Positions 26,414-34,700 of a stretch of DNA of 35,270 bases are shown here, in pieces. Under the pieces are notes generated by a model, which saw nothing but the letters and a program-made list of their open reading frames with translations, did not search any database and was not told the origin of the DNA. The translations under genes were made by a program, and so were the position numbers. Numbering within the stretch: the first letter of the stretch is position 1; every line of letters begins with the position of its first letter. Source of the stretch: Enorma phocaeensis (GTDB lineage: Bacteria; Actinomycetota; Coriobacteriia; Coriobacteriales; Coriobacteriaceae). The DNA is taken from assembly GCF_016901575.1 (NCBI RefSeq), contig NZ_JACJKQ010000020.1, forward strand, positions 1 through 35,270, given 5' to 3'.

Positions 26414-26489
26414 TGGTGGAGACGAAGGGAATCGAACCCTCGGCCTCTGCCATGCGACGGCAGCGCTCTCCCAGCTGAGCTACGTCCCC
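26414..26489 (-). tRNA. tRNA-Ala (anticodon CGC)
   Basis: The minus strand folds into a full cloverleaf. The acceptor is GGGGACG with CGTCTCC (one G-U pair), the D-loop AGCTCAGCTGGGAGAGC, the anticodon arm CTGCC-GTCGCAT-GGCAG, and the T-loop GTTCGATTC. The anticodon CGC reads Ala codon GCG. Discriminator A and an encoded CCA end at 26414. A terminator follows. tRNA genes are common integration sites, but I see no repeated 3' end of this tRNA in the island to the left. Confidence 0.93.
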
Positions 26490-26588
26490 AAGCAGAGATA
26501 TATGATAGCAGCCAGAAAGCGTCTGTCAACGAAAAACTCGCTCACACACACCTCGAGTCCGCTTTCACCGAGGCAGAAAGGCACCGCC

Positions 26589-27341
26589 CTACCCCAAAAG
26601 CTCGAGCACGCGGCGCTTGTGTTCCAGGAACTCCTCCGAAAGCGAGAAGCCCGCGCGATCGGTGCGGGGACGCTCGATGCGCTCGGTGCCCACGATGCGC
26701 GAAGGCACGCCGGACTGCGGGGCGCCCCGCATGACATGGATCTCGTCGGCAAGCTCGAGCGCCTCGTCGATATCGTGCGTGACCACGAGCGCCGTGGTGC
26801 CGAAGCGCTCCGCCACGCCCAGAAACCAGGTGTGCATGTCGCCCTTGGTGAAGGCGTCGAGCGCCGAGAAGGGCTCGTCGAGCAGCATGAACTCCTGCGA
26901 GAACAGGTAGCTGCGCAGCAGCGCCGCGCGCTGGCGCATGCCGCCCGAGAGCTCCGAGGGCCAGCGGTCGCCCGTGCCGGCGAGCCCGAAGGTGTCGAGC
27001 AGCTCGCCCGCCTGCCCGCGCGCCTCGGCGCGGGGCACGCCGCGCAGCACGAGCGGCAGGCTCACGTTGTCGAGGATGGTCTTCTCGGGCAGCAGCAGGT
27101 CTTTTTGCAGCATGTAGGCAAGCTGTCCGGGCACGCCGGTGATGTCGCGCCCATCGAGCAGCACGCGCCCGCGATCCGGCGCGGTGAGCCCTGCGACCAC
27201 ATGGAAGAGCGTGGTCTTGCCGCAGCCCGAAGGCCCCAGCAGGCACGCAACCTTTCCCGATTCGACGTCAAGGCTCACGCCGTCAAGAACCGTCATGCCC
27301 CCAAAGGACACGGTCACATCCTCAACCTGAAGACGCGCCAT
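26589..27341 (-). CDS. thiZ: ABC transporter ATP-binding protein (thiamine precursor uptake)
   Basis: This ATPase should energise import of a thiamine pyrimidine precursor together with the adjacent permease and binding protein. The 250-residue product has Walker A GPSGCGKT (36-43), the ABC signature LSGGMRQR (131-138), Walker B MLLDEP (152-157) and the H-loop VVTHD (186-190), as in SsuB/TauB/ThiZ ATPases. A GAAGGAGG site precedes the ATG. It is the last gene of the TPP-riboswitch operon, 126 bases behind the binding-protein gene. The family alone would also fit sulfonate or nitrate transport; the riboswitch and the YkoF-like gene decide for thiamine precursors. Confidence 0.85.
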   Translation of the reverse strand: MARLQVEDVTVSFGGMTVLDGVSLDVESGKVACLLGPSGCGKTTLFHVVAGLTAPDRGRVLLDGRDITGVPGQLAYMLQKDLLLPEKTILDNVSLPLVLRGVPRAEARGQAGELLDTFGLAGTGDRWPSELSGGMRQRAALLRSYLFSQEFMLLDEPFSALDAFTKGDMHTWFLGVAERFGTTALVVTHDIDEALELADEIHVMRGAPQSGVPSRIVGTERIERPRTDRAGFSLSEEFLEHKRRVLELLG

Positions 27342-27467
27342 GCACGACCTCCTTCTTCACCGGGGCGGCGCCCCGACCGTCACCTGCAGCGGACGACGTA
27401 GGCCTCACCGCTGCCCGCGTAGGCGGGCGCGCCATATCGCGGACGCGCCCGCCGCCAATCGTCAATC

Positions 27468-28517
27468 CTAGATGAAGTCGAGGTTGAGGCCCGCGCCCGC
27501 ATCGATCGCGGGGGCAAAGCCCTGGTCTCCCACCCATCCAAAGAAGGCGTCCCAGCGGTCCTGGTCGATCTTGCCCCACTGCTCGGCGTCGGCCTGGTAC
27601 TGGTCGGCCAGATACTCCTGGCTCGCCACCACGAGCTCGCGGTCGAGCTCGGGCGCGCCCTCGAGCAGCGCCTCGGCGGCGCCGTCGGGGTCGGAGATGG
27701 CGTCCTCGTAGCCGCGGCGGGTGGCGTCCACAAAGGCCTGCACCGTATCGGGGTCGGAGTCGATGAGGTCGTTGTTGGCAATAATCACTGGCGTGTAGAA
27801 GTCGAAGACCTGGTCGATGTCGGCAAAGGCGAAGTAGTTGGTGTCGAGCCCGGCGAGGTCGCACTTCACGCCGGCCCACGCCCAGTAGATCCAGATGCTG
27901 TCGACCTGGTCGGTCTGGAGCGCCGTGACCTCGTCGGTGACGGTCGAGGGCACCATCTGCACGCGCGAGAAATCGCCGCCGTCGGCCTCCACGCAGCGCT
28001 GGATCACGCCCTGCTCGATCGGCATCTCCCACGTCGCATAGGTGTGGTCCATCATGCCGGCGGGGCTCGTGATGCCCTTCTCCTTACGGCTGATGATGCC
28101 GGAGGTGTTGTGCTGGATGATGGCCGCGACGGCGCTCACCGGCAGCGGGCTGTCGCTCGACACATAGGTGGCCATGGTGTCCTGGAACGACACGCCGAAG
28201 CCCGCCTCGCCGGTGGCGACGAGCGCGTCGGCGCCGTTCTCGGGCGCCTGGACGATCTCGACCTCGAGACCCGCGTCCTTGTAGTATCCGCGAGCGGAGG
28301 CGACGTAGACGCCCGTGTGGTTGGTGTTGGGCGTCCAGTCCAGGGCGAAGGTGACCTTCTTAAGGCCGGAATCCGAGGTGGAAGAGCCCGCGGGTGCATT
28401 GGAGCCCGTGCAGCCCGCAAGCGCGGCGGCGCCGGCAAGGCCGAGGCCGGCAAGGCCGCCGCGGACAAACGAGCGGCGCGAGATCGAGCGGGAACCAAGC
28501 GTATGAATGCGATTCAT
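27468..28517 (-). CDS. thiY: Thiamine-precursor substrate-binding lipoprotein (NMT1/THI5-like)
   Basis: This surface lipoprotein should capture a thiamine pyrimidine precursor for the ABC importer. The 349-residue product starts with a twin-arginine signal (SRRSFVRG, Arg14-Arg15), a hydrophobic stretch and the lipobox LAGC with Cys36, so it is probably exported folded by Tat and then lipidated. The mature part opens VTFALDWTPNTNHTGVYVA, the hallmark of NMT1/THI5-like binding proteins (ThiY, formyl-aminopyrimidine). ATG at 28517 follows AAGGA; an upstream ATG at 28535 is less well placed. It lies between the permease and ATPase genes of the operon, with a 175-base gap after the permease gene. 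Confidence 0.87.
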   Translation of the reverse strand: MNRIHTLGSRSISRRSFVRGGLAGLGLAGAAALAGCTGSNAPAGSSTSDSGLKKVTFALDWTPNTNHTGVYVASARGYYKDAGLEVEIVQAPENGADALVATGEAGFGVSFQDTMATYVSSDSPLPVSAVAAIIQHNTSGIISRKEKGITSPAGMMDHTYATWEMPIEQGVIQRCVEADGGDFSRVQMVPSTVTDEVTALQTDQVDSIWIYWAWAGVKCDLAGLDTNYFAFADIDQVFDFYTPVIIANNDLIDSDPDTVQAFVDATRRGYEDAISDPDGAAEALLEGAPELDRELVVASQEYLADQYQADAEQWGKIDQDRWDAFFGWVGDQGFAPAIDAGAGLNLDFI

Positions 28518-28692
28518 GAGAATCCTTTCTGTCATCAGAATATGACGCCGCAAAAACGGCGACGGTACGGCGCGCGAGCGGCGAGGGCGCGTCTCACGCG
28601 CAAGGCGGGGGCTTCTATGGCGGGCGGGTGCCGCGAGCACGCCCGGGCAGCCGAGCAGTGCCGGCGACGCCTGGCGACGCGGCAGGCGACCC

Positions 28693-29565
28693 TTACCGGT
28701 CGCGGCGCGCACGCTCCGGACGCTCCCAGGGCATGGCGGCGCGGCGCACGACCTCGACCACCCGCATGAGCACGAGCGAGAGCGCCGAGATGAGCAGGAT
28801 CACGGCGAACATCTTGTCGAAGGCATACGCGCTGCGCACGCGGGTCATGTACACGCCCAGGCCTGAGAAGCCGCCCAGCCACTCGGCGATCACCGCGCCC
28901 ACGATGGCGTAGGCGGCAGAGATCTTGAGGCCGGAGAAGAAATGCGGCAGGGAGGCCGGCAGCTTGGCGTGGCGCATGATCTGCGCGCGGCTCGCCCCCA
29001 TGGAGCGCATGAGGTCGATGACGTCGGGGTCGACCGAGCGGAAGCCGTCGAGCAGGCCCACGGTGATGGGAAAGAACGTCGACACCACGATGAGCACTAC
29101 CTTCGGCAGCATGCCGTAGCCAAACCACAGCACCAGAAGCGGCGCGATGGCGACCGTGGGGATGGTCTGGGTGAGCACCACGAGCGGGTAGAACGCCCGG
29201 TACACGAGCTCGAAGCGATCCATGACCACCGCCGCCCCGAAGCCGAGCGCGATGCCTGCGCCCAGGCCGAGCGCCGCCTCGGCAAGCGAGGTCACCGCAT
29301 GGCCCGCCAGCAGCTGCCAGTCGCCCACGAGCGCCTGGACCACCGCCACGGGGCTCGGCAGCAGAAACGACGGCACGAGCCCGAGCGAGCATACGAGCTG
29401 CCAGATGCAGACCAGCGCGACCACGGTCACGGGAGCCGCGGCAGAGGCGAGCACGCCCGGGCGCGCGGCGCGGCGCGGGGCGCCTGGCCGTACAGACGCG
29501 GTCGAGCGGGCCTCGCTCCCCTTCTCAGGCGAAGGCGTGGCGGAGGCTTTATGCCTCGTGCTCAT
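28693..29565 (-). CDS. thiX: ABC transporter permease (thiamine precursor uptake)
   Basis: The 290-residue integral membrane protein has about six predicted helices (for example APVTVVALVCIWQLVCSLGL and VVLIVVSTFFPITVGLLDGF). Its EAA loop MRSMGASRAQIMRHAKLP couples to the ATPase, as in SsuC/ThiX-type permeases. A long basic, Pro/Ala-rich N-terminus of about 45 residues precedes the first helix. The ATG lies within the last codons of the YkoF-like gene (17-base overlap) and has GGAAAG upstream, so translation is probably coupled. The substrate is inferred from the TPP riboswitch upstream. Confidence 0.85.
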   Translation of the reverse strand: MSTRHKASATPSPEKGSEARSTASVRPGAPRRAARPGVLASAAAPVTVVALVCIWQLVCSLGLVPSFLLPSPVAVVQALVGDWQLLAGHAVTSLAEAALGLGAGIALGFGAAVVMDRFELVYRAFYPLVVLTQTIPTVAIAPLLVLWFGYGMLPKVVLIVVSTFFPITVGLLDGFRSVDPDVIDLMRSMGASRAQIMRHAKLPASLPHFFSGLKISAAYAIVGAVIAEWLGGFSGLGVYMTRVRSAYAFDKMFAVILLISALSLVLMRVVEVVRRAAMPWERPERARRDR

Positions 29566-29857
29566 GGTACTTTCCAACCTTCTGCTCGGTGGTGAGCAGC
29601 CCCTGCTCGGGGGCGTAGAAAATCTTCGCGTAGGTCGCCACCTTGTCCGCACCGGCCTTCACCACGATGCGGTTCACCTCGGCGAGCACCTCCATGCACA
29701 GGTCGTAGTCGCCCTCGATGGCGGTCTCGAACGGCCCCACGTAGGCGTCGGGGAACTTGGACTGGATGTAGGCGATCGCCTCGTCGACGATGCGGCAGAC
29801 CTCCTCGTCGCCCCCAACGTTTTGCGGCAGCACCTGGATCGCGACACTGGCCTCCAT
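29549..29857 (-). CDS. YkoF/MTH1187-like thiamine-binding protein
   Basis: The 102-residue product, starting MEASVAIQVLPQNVGGDEEV, matches the small thiamine/hydroxymethylpyrimidine-binding family (DUF77, related to YkoF). Members are ferredoxin-like proteins thought to hold thiamine or its pyrimidine inside the cell. GGAAGGAG precedes the ATG at 29857; the frame is open much further upstream, but that part is the riboswitch leader. It is the first gene of the operon directly after the TPP riboswitch terminator and overlaps the permease gene. This gene order is a known pyrimidine-uptake arrangement. Confidence 0.83.
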   Translation of the reverse strand: MEASVAIQVLPQNVGGDEEVCRIVDEAIAYIQSKFPDAYVGPFETAIEGDYDLCMEVLAEVNRIVVKAGADKVATYAKIFYAPEQGLLTTEQKVGKYHEHEA

Positions 29858-29878
29858 GACGTCTCCTTCCCGGGGCAG

Positions 29879-29906
29879 AAAAAAGCCCCTCGTCTCCGTA
29901 GGGGCT
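29879..29906 (-). terminator. Riboswitch-controlled intrinsic terminator
   Basis: On the minus strand AGCCCCT and AGGGGCT (29900-29906 and 29884-29890) form a stem followed by six U residues at 29879-29884. It lies between the TPP aptamer and the first gene's ribosome site, so TPP binding probably favours it and stops transcription. Confidence 0.8.
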
Positions 29907-29927
29907 TCGATATGCGCTTCGCGCGAG

Positions 29928-30023
29928 TTCCCTACGCCGGCATTACCCGGATCAGGTTTTGGGTCGAAGCGGTGCGCGCCGGGCGCGCGGGGCTTCCTCT
30001 CAGCCAGACTCCTCCAGCTCCCC
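29928..30023 (-). ncRNA. TPP riboswitch (THI box)
   Basis: The minus strand contains the conserved THI-box elements in order: GGGGAGCTGG at the 5' end, CTGAGAGGAAGC, CCTGATCCGGGTAATGCC and GCGTAGGGAA at the 3' end. This is the canonical thiamine pyrophosphate aptamer; the variable P3 region is GC-rich. It precedes an intrinsic terminator and the uptake operon, so high TPP should shut the operon off. Confidence 0.95.
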
Positions 30024-30037
30024 TCTGTACGCGGTCG

Positions 30038-30067
30038 AGTATAGCACTCGGGCCAAACGGCGCACAA
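30038..30067 (-). promoter_or_regulatory. Predicted promoter of the thiamine-precursor operon
   Basis: TTGTGC (30062-30067) and TATACT (30038-30043) are 18 bases apart on the minus strand, just before the riboswitch. The -10 box matches five of six consensus bases. Confidence 0.5.
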
Positions 30068-30114
30068 CGAGCTCGCGCCTTGATGCACTTGTCTTCTGCC
30101 GGGGCGTCCTCCTG

Positions 30115-30390
30115 CTACCAGGCGAGCACGAGCGCCTCGAAGGCGTGGAGCGCCACCATGCCGCTCACGGGGTCGATCAGCTGCTTGGGGTAGGTCCCCA
30201 GAAGCACGCCCGCGTCGCCGAGGCCCTCCGCCGCCGCGCCCGAGAGGCGCACCGCGCACGGCTCGTCGTCAAACGAGCAGAGCACGAGCAGGCGCTTCGG
30301 CTGCCCCGCGGGCGCGTCTTCGAGCACGCGCTCGTAGGCGATCACCTTGGGCGCCGCCGGGCCGGCGTCGACGAAGCGCACCATCACGGT
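30115..30390 (-). pseudogene. C-terminal fragment of a GH13-type glycoside hydrolase
   Basis: The minus-strand frame reads VIAYERVLEDAPAGQPKRLL, then VLCSFDDEPCAV, and ends GMVALHAFEALVLAW. This fits the closing beta domain of GH13 alpha-glucosidases or trehalose-6-phosphate hydrolases (YxR..., LLVxxSF, a GTYP loop, then a final aromatic-EAxVL strand). The catalytic barrel is missing because the sequence turns into an unrelated fragment at about 30390-30404. It cannot be active. Confidence 0.55.
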
Positions 30391-30403
30391 CGAGCCCGCC
30401 ACC

Positions 30404-30565
30404 GAGCATGACCGGGAGCTGCTCGACATCGAGGGCTTCGGCTATCTCGCCGTCATGACGAGCCAGACCTTCGACAGCAAGGGCAACATGTTCGAATACA
30501 CCACCTCGCGCCACCGCCCGGACACCTTCTGCTTCCACGACACCGCCGTGCGCAGCACGGTGTAG
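30404..30565 (+). pseudogene. C-terminal fragment of a GntR/UTRA regulator
   Basis: The plus-strand frame reads EHDRELLDIEGFGYLAVMTS and then GNMFEYTTSRHRPDTFCFHD before its stop. FEYTxSxxRxDxFxF is the typical end of the UTRA ligand domain in GntR/HutC-type repressors. The DNA-binding N-terminus is missing. It abuts the 5'-truncated hydrolase fragment on the other strand, so a single deletion removed both 5' ends and the shared promoter region. Confidence 0.6.
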
Positions 30566-31262
30566 CGAAGCCGGCTCCGCATGCGCGGAGAGCAGATGCA
30601 TCGCGAAGCGGGCGCCGCAAGCGACGCCCGTCTGAGCACGCACCGATTTCGTTGTAGCCAAGGAGAAGTGCGCCGGGGCCCGCCCAGCTTGCGCAACGGG
30701 GCCCGCGCACAAAAAGACCGCCCCCTGCTTCACGTAAATGAACCCACCTCTACAAGGTGGGTGCCCTCATCGCCTCTTCCAGCGTCCTTAACAACGAAGG
30801 ATACCTGTACTGAATGCGACTGTGTGGGCTCCCTAGAAAAACGCGACGGTTCACCCAGTTGCTCCGCAGGGGGCGGAACATCTTTATCATAAACCGCCCG
30901 AAATCGAATACCAGTCTTGACTTCTCGATGCGCCTGTCGGATGATGGGACGTGGACACGTGACGTTCCAATCATTCATTTTCCCATGTAAATAGCCATAT
31001 TTTATGCCCCATCGGCTTAGTGGGGATACCCTCGCTTGGACCCCGTGCCAGACAAGGGCGCAAAACGCCGCCGGGCACCCAAGGCGGGCAGACGCGACGC
31101 CGCGCCCACGCGCCCGCATCGCCCCATGGTATCCGGGTGGTGACGCGCCCGGACACCCTGTGGGAGGGCCTTGGTCGAGTATCATGTATGGTCGTATGTC
31201 GCGACGGCAGCTCCTGCCGCGCGACGCAGTACAGTCCACGACCAAGACGGCGGTTTTCGCAC
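30566..31262. other. Gene-less stretch with hairpins before the tagO-like gene
   Basis: No frame here has a recognisable motif. Two hairpins stand out: ACCCACCT-CTACA-AGGTGGGT at 30742-30762, and a GC-rich one around 30669-30711. A minus-strand frame ending near 30750 reads RIQYRYPSLLRTLEEAM, perhaps an old coding relic, but I cannot name it. The last part should hold the promoter of the glycosyltransferase gene. Confidence 0.4.
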
Positions 31263-32498
31263 ATGCAGCAGTACCTGCCTTACATATGTATCGCGCTCGC
31301 CGCCTTTGTGACCACCTATGCGCTGGTTCCGGCGGTGAGGCACCTCGCCATCAAGCTCGACGCGGTCGACTATCCCTCCAAGCGCCGCATCAACACCACG
31401 CCCATCCCCCGCATGGGAGGGGTCGCTGTGCTCGCGGGCCTTGTCGTCGCCCTCATCGTCCAGCTGCTCGGCACCTGGTACTGGGGATGGCCGCCGGTGT
31501 TTGTGCCCCATCCCAGCATGAGTATCAACTATCCCCTGCTCGGCCTGTCGTTCTTGCTCGTGTTTCTCACGGGCGCCGTCGACGACGTGGTGCAGCTGCG
31601 TCCCAAGGTCAAGCTCGCCGGGCAGATCGTCGCCGCCGCATGCGCCGTGGCGAGCGGCATGGTGATCCACTCCATCGTCGACCCGTTCGACGCCGGCTAC
31701 ATCCAGCTGGGCTGGGTGGCCTACCCCATCACCGTGCTCTACCTCGTCGCCTACAGCAACATCATCAACCTGGTCGACGGCCTCGACGGGCTTGCAACGG
31801 GCATCTCCTGCATCGCCGCGGTGAGCATGTTCTCGTTCGCCCTGCTTGCCGGCCGCGTCGACGCCGCGGCGCTCGCCATCGCGCTCGTCGGCTGCTGCCT
31901 GGCCTTTTTGCGCTACAACTTCCATCCGGCGAGCATCTTCTTAGGAGACTCGGGGTCGCTTTTGCTCGGCTTCTCGCTCGGCACCATCTCGCTGCTCAAC
32001 GTGTCGCGCACCGCAGCCCTCACCTCCCTCATCATCCCGCTCATCGTGGCGGGCGTGCCCATCATCGACACGTTTTCCGCCATCATCCGCCGCATGCGCG
32101 CCCACGTGAGCATCGGCCAGGCCGACAAGGGCCACATCCACCACCGCCTCATCCAGGAGGGCTACGACCAGCGCCAGGCGGTGCTGCTCATCTATGCCTG
32201 GTGCATCCTGCTCTCCCTGGGGGCCGCCGCCATCAACCAGGTCGGCATCGAGCTGCGCATCGTGATCTTCCTCGTGCTGCTTGCCTGCTCGGCCGCCTTC
32301 GCCATCCGCCTGCACCTGTTTGAGCCGGTGCTGCGCCACCATTACAACCCCAAGACCCACGAGGACGAGATCGTCACCCCCGACGACACCGGGTTCATCG
32401 AGGCCGTCGAGGAGGACCGCCGCGAGCACGAGCGATGGCGGCGCAAGCACAGCCCGCGCTCGCGAGGCTCTCACGCGCCGCGCCACTTCAAGAAGTGA
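31263..32498 (+). CDS. Undecaprenyl-phosphate sugar-1-phosphate transferase (TagO/WecA-like)
   Basis: This membrane enzyme should transfer a sugar-1-phosphate, usually GlcNAc from UDP-GlcNAc, to undecaprenyl phosphate, starting synthesis of a cell-wall polymer. The 411-residue product has about ten membrane helices and the MraY/WecA motifs in order: DYPSKRRINTTPIPRMGG, DDVVQLRPKVKL with the paired Asp, NLVDGLDGLATG, FLGDSGSLLLG, and the cytoplasmic HIHHRL motif. The tail is hydrophilic. ATG at 31263 begins at the first helix and has only a weak GGCGG upstream; the upstream frame is non-coding in character. It stands alone on the plus strand upstream of trpS. Confidence 0.88.
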   Translation: MQQYLPYICIALAAFVTTYALVPAVRHLAIKLDAVDYPSKRRINTTPIPRMGGVAVLAGLVVALIVQLLGTWYWGWPPVFVPHPSMSINYPLLGLSFLLVFLTGAVDDVVQLRPKVKLAGQIVAAACAVASGMVIHSIVDPFDAGYIQLGWVAYPITVLYLVAYSNIINLVDGLDGLATGISCIAAVSMFSFALLAGRVDAAALAIALVGCCLAFLRYNFHPASIFLGDSGSLLLGFSLGTISLLNVSRTAALTSLIIPLIVAGVPIIDTFSAIIRRMRAHVSIGQADKGHIHHRLIQEGYDQRQAVLLIYAWCILLSLGAAAINQVGIELRIVIFLVLLACSAAFAIRLHLFEPVLRHHYNPKTHEDEIVTPDDTGFIEAVEEDRREHERWRRKHSPRSRGSHAPRHFKK

Positions 32499-32659
32499 CG
32501 CACGAGCCCTCATGAGCGCCCGACGCCCCGCCCGGGCATCCGAGCCGTCCAAGACGGCCGGCGGATAGATGCGGGCGGCGCCGGAGCGAGACCTGCTACC
32601 TTCTGCCCGTCAGGGCGACCAAGCACGAACCCTGTACCACGACCACGAACGGAGAGACC

Positions 32660-33709
32660 ATGCCGAACGACCGCAGCTACGAGACCGCGCAGAAGCGCAG
32701 CGACGAGATTCGCGCCGACCTCGCGCAGCATCCCGAGAACTATCGCATGCTCACGGGCGACCGCCCCACCGGACGCCTGCACCTGGGCCACTACTTCGGT
32801 ACGCTGAAGGGCCGCGTGGAGCTGCAGAACATGGGCGTGAACACAAGCGTGCTCATCGCCGACTACCAGGTCATCACCGACCGCGACACCACCGAGCACA
32901 TCCAGGACAACGTCTACAACATGGTCATGGACTACCTCGCCTGCGGCATCGACCCGGACAAGACCATGATCTACGCGCACTCCGCGGTGCCGGCGGCGAA
33001 CCAGCTCATGCTGCCCTTCCTCTCGCTCGTCTCCGAGGCCGAGCTGCAGCGCAACCCCACCGTCAAGGCCGAGATGGAGGCCTCCGGCCACGAGCTCACC
33101 GGTCTTCTGCTCACCTATCCGGTGCACCAGGCCTGCGACATCCTGTTCTGCAAGGGCAACGTGGTGCCCGTCGGCCGCGACCAGCTGCCGCACATCGAGC
33201 TCACCCGCCTCATCGCCCGCCGCTTCAATAACCGCTTTGGCAAGGTCTTCCCCGAGGTCGACGCGCTGCTGTCCGACACGCCGCTGCTGCCGGGCCTCGA
33301 CGGCCGCAAGATGTCGAAGTCCTACGGCAACGCCATCTCCATCTCCATGACGCCCGAGGAGACCGCCAAGCGCATCAAGAAGAGCCAGACCGACTCCGAG
33401 CGCATGATCACCTTCGACCCCGAGGCACGCCCCGGCGTCTCGGGCCTGCTCTCCACCGCCGCCATCTGCACCGGCCGCACCGAGACAGAGATCGCCGAGG
33501 AGATCGGCATGGGCGGCTCGGGTACGCTCAAGAAGTATGTGACCGAGGCCGTGAACAGCTACTTTGAGCCCATTCGCGAGCGTCGTCACCAGTATGAGAA
33601 CGACCTCGGCTACGTGAAGGACGTGCTTGCCGAGGGCAACCGCCGCGCCAACGAGATCGCCGAGGCCACGCTCGCCGAGGTGCGCGAGGCCATGGGCATG
33701 GTGTACTAG
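32660..33709 (+). CDS. trpS: Tryptophan--tRNA ligase
   Basis: This class I aminoacyl-tRNA synthetase charges tRNA-Trp with tryptophan in the cytoplasm. The 349-residue product has the HIGH-type motif HLGH (41-44) within GDRPTGRLHLGHYFG and the KMSKS loop (217-221), plus the family's PVGRDQLPHIELTR motif. Length is normal for bacterial TrpS. GGAGAG lies just ahead of the ATG. Codon use is very GC-rich, as expected for a native gene, in contrast to the island on the left. No T-box leader is evident in the 160 bases upstream. Confidence 0.96.
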   Translation: MPNDRSYETAQKRSDEIRADLAQHPENYRMLTGDRPTGRLHLGHYFGTLKGRVELQNMGVNTSVLIADYQVITDRDTTEHIQDNVYNMVMDYLACGIDPDKTMIYAHSAVPAANQLMLPFLSLVSEAELQRNPTVKAEMEASGHELTGLLLTYPVHQACDILFCKGNVVPVGRDQLPHIELTRLIARRFNNRFGKVFPEVDALLSDTPLLPGLDGRKMSKSYGNAISISMTPEETAKRIKKSQTDSERMITFDPEARPGVSGLLSTAAICTGRTETEIAEEIGMGGSGTLKKYVTEAVNSYFEPIRERRHQYENDLGYVKDVLAEGNRRANEIAEATLAEVREAMGMVY

Positions 33710-33773
33710 GCCCACGACCCCGCCCCCCGCCGCACCTTCGCGCCCGCCGTCCCGCTTTTAGAAAGGAATCCCC

Positions 33774-34613
33774 ATGTATCGCCTGGTTGCCAGTGACATG
33801 GACGAGACGTTCCTCGATGACGACCACCTCATCCCGCAGGCAAACGTCGAGGCGCTGCGCCGCATGCGCGAGCTCGGCGTGCTGTTCGTGCCCAGCTCGG
33901 GACGCCCCTATCAGTCCATCATGTCCAACTTCGCCGACATCGACCAGAGCCTTCTCGAGGGCTCCTACGTCATCTCCTACAACGGCGGCTTCATCAACCG
34001 CTACGGCGACCCCGAGCCCGTGCTCAGCACGACCATGGACCGGGCGTCGGTGGAGTTCCTCTACCGCTACGGCGTCGAGCACCGCATCGCCATGCACATC
34101 TACACGCCCAGCGGCAAGATCTTCACGCAGTTCCTCCCGCCCGAGGAGGCGCGCTACGTGCGCAACATCACCGGCGTGATCGAGCTCGAGGATTCCGTCG
34201 ACTCGCTCGACTTCGTGGGGGACGAGGACCTCGTCAAGATCCTCTACATGAACTCCGACTTCGACGTCGTCAAGCGCCTGGGCGCCGAGCTTCGCCCCAA
34301 GCTCGACCCCCGGCTCGTGGACATCACCTATTCCTCGCAGCGCTATGTCGAGTTTGTCCCCGCCGGCGTGAACAAGGGCACGGGCCTTTTGCACCTCGCC
34401 GAGCTGCTCGGCATCGACGCTGCCGACACCATCGGCGTGGGAGACTCCGCCAACGACCAGGCCATGATCGAGATGGCGGGCCTGGGCGTGGGCGTCGCCA
34501 ACGTCACCGACGACGTGCGCCCGGTCTGCGACCTCGTGCTCGACACCACGGGCCGCGACGGGGCCTTCCCCGAGCTGGTGCGCCGCGTCATCGAGCCCGA
34601 GCATCGCCTCTAG
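33774..34613 (+). CDS. Cof-type HAD-superfamily phosphatase
   Basis: The 279-residue protein is a cytoplasmic HAD hydrolase of the Cof (IIB) subfamily, which dephosphorylates sugar phosphates, nucleotides or cofactors such as FMN or PLP. Motif I DMDET (8-12) supplies the nucleophile Asp, motif II is SSGRP, and the metal-binding motif is GDSANDQAMIE near the end; a cap domain lies between. AAAGGAA precedes the ATG. It follows trpS after 64 bases, probably co-transcribed or with its own promoter, and ends at a strong terminator. The substrate cannot be read from sequence. Confidence 0.9.
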   Translation: MYRLVASDMDETFLDDDHLIPQANVEALRRMRELGVLFVPSSGRPYQSIMSNFADIDQSLLEGSYVISYNGGFINRYGDPEPVLSTTMDRASVEFLYRYGVEHRIAMHIYTPSGKIFTQFLPPEEARYVRNITGVIELEDSVDSLDFVGDEDLVKILYMNSDFDVVKRLGAELRPKLDPRLVDITYSSQRYVEFVPAGVNKGTGLLHLAELLGIDAADTIGVGDSANDQAMIEMAGLGVGVANVTDDVRPVCDLVLDTTGRDGAFPELVRRVIEPEHRL

Positions 34614-34655
34614 GCCACAGGCGGCGCGATGCGTCGCGCCATACATCGCATAGAC

Positions 34656-34700
34656 AGAGAGCGGCCCGCCTAACACATGGCGGGCCGCTCTCTGAGTTTT
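34656..34700 (+). terminator. Strong intrinsic terminator after the HAD gene
   Basis: AGAGAGCGGCCCGCC (34656-34670) and its exact complement (34679-34693) form a 15-base-pair stem with an 8-base loop, followed by GAGTTTT. It closes the trpS-HAD unit. Confidence 0.85.

Noticed and set aside
26414-26489. Attachment site of an integrated island at tRNA-Ala
   Set aside because: No integrase gene is near, and no second copy of the tRNA 3' end is seen in the window.
31004-32323. Long plus-strand frame in the TagO/WecA-like region
   Set aside because: It is rich in Arg, His and Pro, has no membrane segments, and is out of frame with the clear transferase motifs.
32510-33715. Long minus-strand frame opposite trpS
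   Set aside because: It has the Val/Leu/Gly/His-rich shadow pattern of GC-rich genes and no motif; trpS is certain.
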